A stretch of DNA of 11,651 bases. It comes from an uncultured Ruminococcus sp. (GTDB taxonomy: Bacteria > Bacillota > Clostridia > Oscillospirales > Ruminococcaceae). The translations under genes and the position numbers were made by a program. The DNA lies in assembly GCF_946187255.1 (NCBI RefSeq), contig NZ_CAMHRZ010000092.1, positions 1 through 11,651 on the forward strand. The letters run 5' to 3'. Positions within the stretch are counted from its first letter, which is position 1. The number at the start of each line of letters is the position of its first letter. Below are positions 7,248-11,651 of this stretch, piece by piece. The notes beneath the pieces are model-generated. The model was not told where the DNA came from. It ran no database searches and was given only the letters and a program-made list of their open reading frames with translations.

Positions 7248-7829
7248 TTATTCAGCGTCTATACCGTAATGACCGCAAAGTGCAGCCAGTCCGCCCTGGA
7301 AGCCGCTGCCTATAGCATTGAACTTCCACTCGCCGTTATTTCTGTACAGCTCGCCAACAACGATAGCTGTCTCAATGGAGAAGTCCTCGCCCAGGTCGTA
7401 TCTTACGATCTCCTGACCTGTAGTCTGGTCAACTATACGGCAGAAGGAGTTGGATACCTGACCGAAGTTCTGTCTTCTGTTGTCAGCATCGTAGATAGTA
7501 ACGGTAAATGCGATCTTGGAGATATTCGCGGGGATCAGGCTGAGGTCGATAATGATCTGCTCGTCATCGCCGTCGCCGCCGCCTGTCAGGTTATCGCCCA
7601 TGTGCTTTACGGAACCGCTGGAGTGCTCCAGATTACCGTAGAATATGAACTCCTTCTCACTGGGGCATCTTCCGTTCTCATCTGCCATGAATACAGATGC
7701 GTCCAGGTCGAAATCCGTACCGGAATCGAATGCATTTACATCCCAGCCCAGACCTACCATGATATTCTTCAGTCCGGGATTACCCTTTGTTAAGCTAACT
7801 TTCTGTCCTTTGCTAAGATTGATCGGCAT
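7248..7829 (-). CDS. terD: TerD-family calcium-binding stress protein
   Basis: I start this gene at 7829 (193 aa, MPINLSKGQ) because AAGGAGG lies 9 nt upstream and the canonical TerD N-terminus begins here. The frame is open to 7910, but that extension overlaps the promoter. The domain is complete and of standard size: VGLGWD at 25-30, FDLDASVFM at 40-48, GDNLTGGGDGDDEQI at 78-92 with the calcium-binding acidic cluster, and WKFNAIGSGF at 168-177. TerD proteins contribute to resistance to tellurite, colicins, phage and other stress in Ter loci, and to envelope and general stress responses in Bacillus (YceC/D/E). It is the first gene after its own strong promoter and leads into the second terD with a 13-nt gap. 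Confidence 0.95.
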   Translation of the reverse strand: MPINLSKGQKVSLTKGNPGLKNIMVGLGWDVNAFDSGTDFDLDASVFMADENGRCPSEKEFIFYGNLEHSSGSVKHMGDNLTGGGDGDDEQIIIDLSLIPANISKIAFTVTIYDADNRRQNFGQVSNSFCRIVDQTTGQEIVRYDLGEDFSIETAIVVGELYRNNGEWKFNAIGSGFQGGLAALCGHYGIDAE

Positions 7830-7874
7830 AATTGTGTTCCTCCTTATATTGAACATTTGGCTTTGCGCCGTTTT

Positions 7875-7889
7875 ACGGGCGTTGCCCGT
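7875..7889. promoter_or_regulatory. Stem-loop in the terD mRNA leader
   Basis: ACGGGC and GCCCGT make a perfect 6-bp stem with a 3-nt loop, lying about 15-30 nt downstream of the predicted terD start site. On the minus strand it is flanked by A-rich sequence, so it is not a terminator in the gene direction. It may stabilise the leader. Read on the plus strand it is followed by TTTTAT, a weak terminator-like arrangement. Confidence 0.45.
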
Positions 7890-7899
7890 TTTATCTCTC

Positions 7900-7909
7900 T
7901 GCAATTGCA
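7900..7909. promoter_or_regulatory. Operator-like palindrome at the terD start site
   Basis: TGCAATTGCA is a perfect 10-bp palindrome that follows the TATAAT box immediately and covers the predicted start of transcription. The 8-mer TTGCAATT overlaps it at 7905-7912 and occurs again at 7971-7978, upstream of the -35 box. A protein bound here would block RNA polymerase, so a repressor site is plausible. No regulator gene is visible in the window. Confidence 0.5.
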
Positions 7910-7938
7910 ATTATAGCACATCGCTCACTGCTTGTCCA
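7910..7938 (-). promoter_or_regulatory. Strong vegetative-type promoter for the terD genes
   Basis: On the minus strand TGGACA (7933-7938; one mismatch to TTGACA) is followed after 17 nt by a perfect TATAAT (7910-7915). A TG one base before the -10 gives an extended -10 as well. The predicted start is near 7903, leaving a leader of about 75 nt before terD. It falls in the 163-nt gap between telA and terD, so the terD pair can be expressed apart from yceG-telA. No strong terminator separates telA from it, so read-through is also likely. Confidence 0.8.
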
Positions 7939-7992
7939 GCGACGCACAGTGGAAGTTCCGCAACCGACAGTTGCAATTTACAGACAGTATTC

Positions 7993-9168
7993 TTATTTCT
8001 TGCGGGGCACATCGTAGTGAGACTTGAAATCCTGCTTGATAGCTTCCAGTCTTACCTTGTCTTCCTGACGCTTCTTGCGTGCCTCTGCCTCGATGCCTCT
8101 GGTCTCCTCGATACCGTTCATGATAGTCTTCCATGTGGTCTCCAGAGTCTCTATCTGTATCGAGCTGCCCGATGCCAGTCTTGCGGTCATCTTGGACTGC
8201 TCAACGGTGTTGTGAGCGTTCTTTATCAGCATCTCGTTGGTCTTCTGATCCAGTGCAGCCATAGACTCAGCCTGTATCTTCTGTCTCTTGAGCAGTATAG
8301 CCTGTGCCAGTGCCTGCTTGAATATAGGCAGAGTGATGATGAATGCGGAATTGATCTTTCTTACCAGATTATAGTTCGAGAACTCCATAGTCTTCAGCAT
8401 GGGAATCGACTGCATAGCCACGTTCTCGGCAGTTCTCAGATCCTGTACTCTCTGTTCCAGCATCATCAGTGCCTGATTGAGGGACTGGAGCTCGAACTGG
8501 ATGGAGTTATCGCCTGTCTTTTCAAGCTCATCCTGCTTCTGTGCTATGTAAGCCTCCAGCTCACGGCAGCCCTGCTCGCCTGCGAGGATATACTTTACCA
8601 GATCGTGGTAAAAGTTTACATTAGCCTCGAACATGGTGTTGAGCTTTCTGTTCGACTGCTTGATCTCGTCCTCGTACTTTCTCAGCTGAACGTAGATCTT
8701 ATCCACCTCATCGCCCATAGTATGGTACTTGGCGAGTATCTTATCCAGCTGCTTCTTTGCGTTGTTGAAGAACTTCTTGAAGAACGAAGGATCGTCCTTT
8801 ATCTCGTCCACATCGAACTGCGACATGATATTTGCGAGGACAGCCATCAGCTGGCTGGTCTCCTCGATCTGCGACATATTCATGCTGTTGAGCACCTGAT
8901 CGGAAGCCTTTGCTATCTCATCGGCAGCCTCAGCGCCGAAGGATACGATAGTATCCAGGTTATCCAGCTCGATAGTGCTTACAAGCGCATCTACCTCCGG
9001 TGAGTTTACCAGCTCTGTTGTCATTTGTTCTCTGTCAGCAACGATATCGTACTTCTCCACAACTGAAAGCTCGGTGTTCTGCTGAACAGGCGAAGCTGTT
9101 GCGGAAGGTGCGCTCGGTGCTGCCGTACCCACAGGTGCGGCGGGGTGTTTTGTGAAATCCAGTCCCAT
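7993..9168 (-). CDS. telA: TelA/YceH-family toxic-anion resistance protein
   Basis: This 391-aa protein is of normal family length (B. subtilis YceH is slightly shorter). The first 35 residues are Ala/Pro/Ser-rich and probably disordered. The rest is almost entirely helical and charged, with long coiled-coil stretches at about 90-250 and 290-380. The family signature is clear around 255-315: IPMLKTMEFSNYNLVRK, then LPIFKQALAQAILLKRQ and DQKTNEML. No membrane segment is seen, so it should be cytoplasmic. TelA proteins are tied to tellurite, antibiotic and envelope-stress tolerance, but their molecular action is not established; a scaffold role alongside TerD is the usual suggestion. Its ATG lies 2 nt after the stop of yceG, and its ribosome site (GAGAGG) is inside the yceG end, so the two are translationally coupled as in the Bacillus yceGH pair. 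Confidence 0.93.
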   Translation of the reverse strand: MGLDFTKHPAAPVGTAAPSAPSATASPVQQNTELSVVEKYDIVADREQMTTELVNSPEVDALVSTIELDNLDTIVSFGAEAADEIAKASDQVLNSMNMSQIEETSQLMAVLANIMSQFDVDEIKDDPSFFKKFFNNAKKQLDKILAKYHTMGDEVDKIYVQLRKYEDEIKQSNRKLNTMFEANVNFYHDLVKYILAGEQGCRELEAYIAQKQDELEKTGDNSIQFELQSLNQALMMLEQRVQDLRTAENVAMQSIPMLKTMEFSNYNLVRKINSAFIITLPIFKQALAQAILLKRQKIQAESMAALDQKTNEMLIKNAHNTVEQSKMTARLASGSSIQIETLETTWKTIMNGIEETRGIEAEARKKRQEDKVRLEAIKQDFKSHYDVPRKK

Positions 9169-9170
9169 AG

Positions 9171-11456
9171 TTATTTACCTCTCTTGAATATTCTATTTCG
9201 CCATGAAGTTGGCTGTTTTTTAACTACAAATCGTCTCAGATCGGGCACGTTAAGGTCATAGACGTACTGCCCTATCTGATGCTCCTCCATAACCATCGTG
9301 TTGAAATGCTTTTCAACGCTCTGGTATCCCGTAGGCACGAAGAAAGCTATATCAAAGCCCACCAGATTGAGGAACGCTACTATTATGGAATCCTCCAGCG
9401 ATATCATGCGCTCGCTCGAGTTTATATATATCAGCTTGGGATTTGTCTTTGTGAAATCGAAACTCTGTATCTTGCGCACCATATCCATATTCAGGTTCAT
9501 TATGGTGGCGACTATAAGATACTCCGTTCCGTTCTCAAAGGTGCCCTTTATCATCCTGCTATCGATAAGCAGCTGTAATTTATCCAGTATATGATCCTGT
9601 ATCTCATCGCGCAGGAAGCTGTAACGGAAGCTGGGGTGGTTCTTGATGATCCGCCTTTGCAGCACTCCCCTTTTAAGGAACTCGGTGCTGTAACTCTTCA
9701 TCTCGTTATAGCTGTTTGAGTTTATATAAGGCGCCTGAGTTATCAGGAAAGTATCGGGGGTGAGCATTTCCTTTATGCTGCCCCAGTACTGTTCAAGGTC
9801 GCCGTCCTTTACGCCCGATATCTTCGCAAACAGGACGGGCATATTCACCACGTCTTCAACTGTACTGAAATTCGGACGGTATTTAAGTTCTTCCTTCCAC
9901 AGCAGTGCTACTTCCTCATACATGGTCTTCAATGTGACCGCATTTGCCTTTGAGTACTGCCTGTTGCGGTATATACCCGAATCCTGATACATCAGCGTAT
10001 CCAGCTCACGCTCCGCATGGTAAGCGAGGGTCGCCATCTGTAGCTGTGCGGACTCCGTCGGGAATACATCCATTTCCAACGTTTCGGCACAGTTCTGCTC
10101 ATACAGCAGCCTGTCCACCAGACAGCACTTCGTGCCATTGAGATCGGGCACAAGTATCAGCACATCCACAGGCAGTCTTGCCAGAAAGCGCATGAACATA
10201 GCCTCATTCTCGTTGCGGCAGCCGCCCATATAGATAAAGCAGGCTATCTCGGGCATACGCCAGTTGGCGAACAGCTGCGCCATATATCTTTTCAGCCAGC
10301 ATATTATATATACCGCCTTGTTGGTCAGCTTATTGAGGTTGTTCTCCTCCGCCTGACACTCCTCCAGCATAACATCCACAAAGCTCTTGACCATCAGTCT
10401 CTGGAGCTCGATATTATTGCCGTAGCGTATCTGAAGTCCCAGATCACCTATCATCTGATCGGGGTTGTTGTAGTACTTTCTCGGTACATTGTTTATCTCA
10501 TCGGGAGTGGGCAGCGGTATCTGCTTATCAATTATGACCACCCGTCTGCCGTTCTTTTTCATTTCCAGCTGCATCTGGTAGAGGTCGTTCTGGTAGGTCA
10601 TCTTATCCCACACGCCGTTTATCCTCGTGTAGATATTGTAGAACATTCTGGGATCGGTGCCACGTTCGGACACGGGAGTTTTCAGCTCCGTGATATGATC
10701 CCCTTCGCCCTTTATCCATGCGTTGGTGCAGTTTGAAAATTTTGAAGCCGCGCCGTAGAGCCTTTGCCTGCCCGCTTCTGCCTGCTGCAGTTCGCGCATC
10801 TTTTTGAGGCTGTATCCCGGCGGGAACGGACCCAGTCCTGCGATATCCAGCTTATACGACATTGCCGAAGTCGGATCCACATTGAGATATGCGCTGTCGC
10901 CGTTATACTCCAGCAGCACCACATCACAGCCCGCATTTGAAAGCACCGATATGAGCAGCAGTTCATAATTGCTTATATCGCCCTCATAGAGTATCTTGGG
11001 CACCTTGCTCTCGCCCAGCTGTGCTGTTACTCTCTCGAACTTGTAGTACAGCCAGCACATGAACTTGATATAGCAGTTTTTCAGCATATTATCGTTCTTG
11101 CCCTGCATACGCAGTTCGCTGAGAGTATTGTATATCGAGCCGCAGACCGCATCGCGCTGATACTCGCTCATACGCGGCAGCCATTTCTTCATCTTCACTG
11201 TCAGGAATTCCAGCTCCATACGGAAATCCATGCCCATCATTTCTTCAAAATAGGCAAGGTTCTTGTTATCGGGATTGGGTATCCTGCCCTCGATGATGAC
11301 ACCGCTCGTCCTTGCTGCTTCGTAGTATTTCTTTATAAATTCCGAGACCTGCTCGTTATATCCGCAAACGCGGTAAAAATATACACCCTTTTCGGGTCTT
11401 GCGTTAAGTTCCTTGAAGAAATCATCAAGTCCCACAAATTTCTTATGCTCAAACAT
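9171..11456 (-). CDS. yceG: YceG-family component of the Ter biosynthetic module
   Basis: At 761 aa this is longer than B. subtilis YceG (about 540 aa). Family identity rests on its coupling to telA and on segments such as PKILYEGDISNYELLL (153-168) and DTLMYQDSGIYRNRQYSKAN (486-505). The name does not refer to the E. coli YceG/MltG lytic transglycosylase. No signal peptide or membrane helix is apparent, so it is probably cytoplasmic. I see three similar alpha/beta units, at about 126-183, 376-436 and 669-707. Each has P-x-hydrophobic strand, a helix, then a (G/V)-x-D-(V/I)-hydrophobic strand; the first two are also preceded by C-W-L helices. This suggests repeated Rossmann-like domains. The ATG follows AAGGG by 9 nt, and a competing upstream ATG is stopped after two codons. 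The family is predicted to take part in synthesis of a nucleoside-like metabolite, with no demonstrated activity that I know of. Confidence 0.82.
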   Translation of the reverse strand: MFEHKKFVGLDDFFKELNARPEKGVYFYRVCGYNEQVSEFIKKYYEAARTSGVIIEGRIPNPDNKNLAYFEEMMGMDFRMELEFLTVKMKKWLPRMSEYQRDAVCGSIYNTLSELRMQGKNDNMLKNCYIKFMCWLYYKFERVTAQLGESKVPKILYEGDISNYELLLISVLSNAGCDVVLLEYNGDSAYLNVDPTSAMSYKLDIAGLGPFPPGYSLKKMRELQQAEAGRQRLYGAASKFSNCTNAWIKGEGDHITELKTPVSERGTDPRMFYNIYTRINGVWDKMTYQNDLYQMQLEMKKNGRRVVIIDKQIPLPTPDEINNVPRKYYNNPDQMIGDLGLQIRYGNNIELQRLMVKSFVDVMLEECQAEENNLNKLTNKAVYIICWLKRYMAQLFANWRMPEIACFIYMGGCRNENEAMFMRFLARLPVDVLILVPDLNGTKCCLVDRLLYEQNCAETLEMDVFPTESAQLQMATLAYHAERELDTLMYQDSGIYRNRQYSKANAVTLKTMYEEVALLWKEELKYRPNFSTVEDVVNMPVLFAKISGVKDGDLEQYWGSIKEMLTPDTFLITQAPYINSNSYNEMKSYSTEFLKRGVLQRRIIKNHPSFRYSFLRDEIQDHILDKLQLLIDSRMIKGTFENGTEYLIVATIMNLNMDMVRKIQSFDFTKTNPKLIYINSSERMISLEDSIIVAFLNLVGFDIAFFVPTGYQSVEKHFNTMVMEEHQIGQYVYDLNVPDLRRFVVKKQPTSWRNRIFKRGK

Positions 11457-11477
11457 TAAAACATACCCTTAAATACT

Positions 11478-11522
11478 TCCTCCGGCGGGTAATACACTGC
11501 CCGCCTGAGGAGCAGTTTTTTT
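11478..11522 (+). terminator. Leader hairpin with terminator-like T run on the opposite strand
   Basis: TCCTC/GAGGA and GGCGGG/CCCGCC pair into an 11-bp stem with one mismatch and a 10-nt loop (11478-11511), followed on the plus strand by GCAG and seven T residues. That is a good intrinsic terminator reading away from the operon, yet no plus-strand gene is present to need it. In the minus-strand leader the same stem would enclose a GGAGG about 25 nt before the yceG start. It could therefore stop antisense transcription, or shape the leader RNA. Confidence 0.55.
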
Positions 11523-11553
11523 CTTATGATCTGCGCCTTAAAACACGGCACAA

Positions 11554-11562
11554 TTATCCACA
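11554..11562. promoter_or_regulatory. DnaA-box match at the predicted operon start site
   Basis: TTATCCACA, an exact match to the classical DnaA 9-mer, covers the predicted transcription start just downstream of the -10 box. It is a single copy and a 9-mer can occur by chance, so binding is only a possibility. Confidence 0.3.
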
Positions 11563-11565
11563 TCT

Positions 11566-11595
11566 ATTATACCCTATTGACCAAATAAAAGTCAA
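11566..11595 (-). promoter_or_regulatory. Promoter of the yceG-telA operon
   Basis: On the minus strand TTGACT (11590-11595; five of six consensus bases) and a perfect TATAAT (11566-11571) are separated by 18 nt, a good sigma-A promoter. Transcription should begin near 11559 and leave a leader of about 100 nt. The sequence around the -35 holds TTGAC and GTCAA in inverted orientation with a 9-nt gap (11577-11595), which might be a weak operator. No ECF-sigma-type sequence is evident, unlike what might be expected from the stress control of the Bacillus relative. Confidence 0.82.
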
Positions 11596-11651
11596 GTGTT
11601 ATTCATAGTTAGGTTTCCAATTCGTTAATTTATATATATCCGCCCGCACAT

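Noticed and set aside
7830..7910. 27-codon N-terminal extension of the first TerD
   Set aside because: It starts within the TATAAT box of the terD promoter, and the standard TerD start with AAGGAGG is at 7829.
7960..7974. GCAAC/GTTGC stem after telA as a terminator
   Set aside because: The stem has only 5 bp and no U tract follows on the minus strand, so it is unlikely to end transcription.
7645..9003. Long plus-strand open frame (452 codons) opposite terD and telA
   Set aside because: It is antisense to two well-supported genes. Its Leu/Cys/Ser-rich translation looks like a reverse-frame artefact, and it has no start signals.
1..11651. CRISPR array, tRNA, rRNA, insertion sequence or prophage genes
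   Set aside because: No regularly spaced repeats, clover-leaf or rRNA sequence, transposase or integrase was seen on either strand.

Overview
The window reads like a low-to-moderate-GC Firmicute chromosome, most likely a Ruminococcus-type gut clostridium (Oscillospiraceae). This is inferred from AGGAG-type ribosome binding sites, frequent ATA isoleucine codons, and the mix of protein families. No marker gene fixes the species. All eight convincing genes lie on the minus strand, so transcription runs from right (about 11560) to left (about 376). The stretches to the left (1-375) and right (11596-11651) hold no recognisable gene.

In transcription order the layout is as follows. (1) A TTGACT/TATAAT promoter at 11566-11595 and a leader of about 100 nt that can fold into a hairpin. 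(2) A YceG-family protein of 761 aa, then a TelA/YceH toxic-anion-resistance protein 2 nt downstream. (3) A second strong promoter at 7910-7938 with a palindrome at its start site, driving two tandem TerD proteins, the second carrying a Gln/Gly/Asn-rich insertion. (4) A strong intrinsic terminator. (5) A 921-aa type II P-type ATPase of the calcium (PMCA-like) group. (6) Another hairpin terminator. (7) A tightly packed three-gene operon: a phosphoribosyltransferase with a TRSP domain, a StiP/PRTase-like protein with a PELOTA-type C-terminal domain, and a Cof-type HAD phosphatase. (8) A stem-loop terminator closing the block.

Together the genes form a Ter-type chemical-stress locus. Published comparative genomics of Ter systems (Anantharaman, Iyer and Aravind) links TerD/TelA proteins to membrane metal sensing, and links YceG, PRTase/TRSP, StiP/PELOTA and HAD proteins to a predicted pathway for a nucleoside-like metabolite. 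The Bacillus subtilis yceCDEFGH operon is the closest familiar relative. Here the membrane partner TerC is absent and a calcium-type ATPase sits in the middle. My inference is that calcium pumping, calcium-binding TerD proteins, the TelA/YceG pair and metabolite synthesis act in one stress response, expressed from at least two promoters.

The core families are known, so the system is not wholly new. The points most worth a second look are: an apparent triplicated alpha/beta repeat in YceG; the ATPase replacing TerC and its NGEA variant of the TGES loop; the insertion in the second TerD; operator-like palindromes at the terD promoter; a consensus DnaA box over the predicted operon start site; and a hairpin in the operon leader that can mask a GGAGG sequence and also looks like a terminator facing the opposite way.
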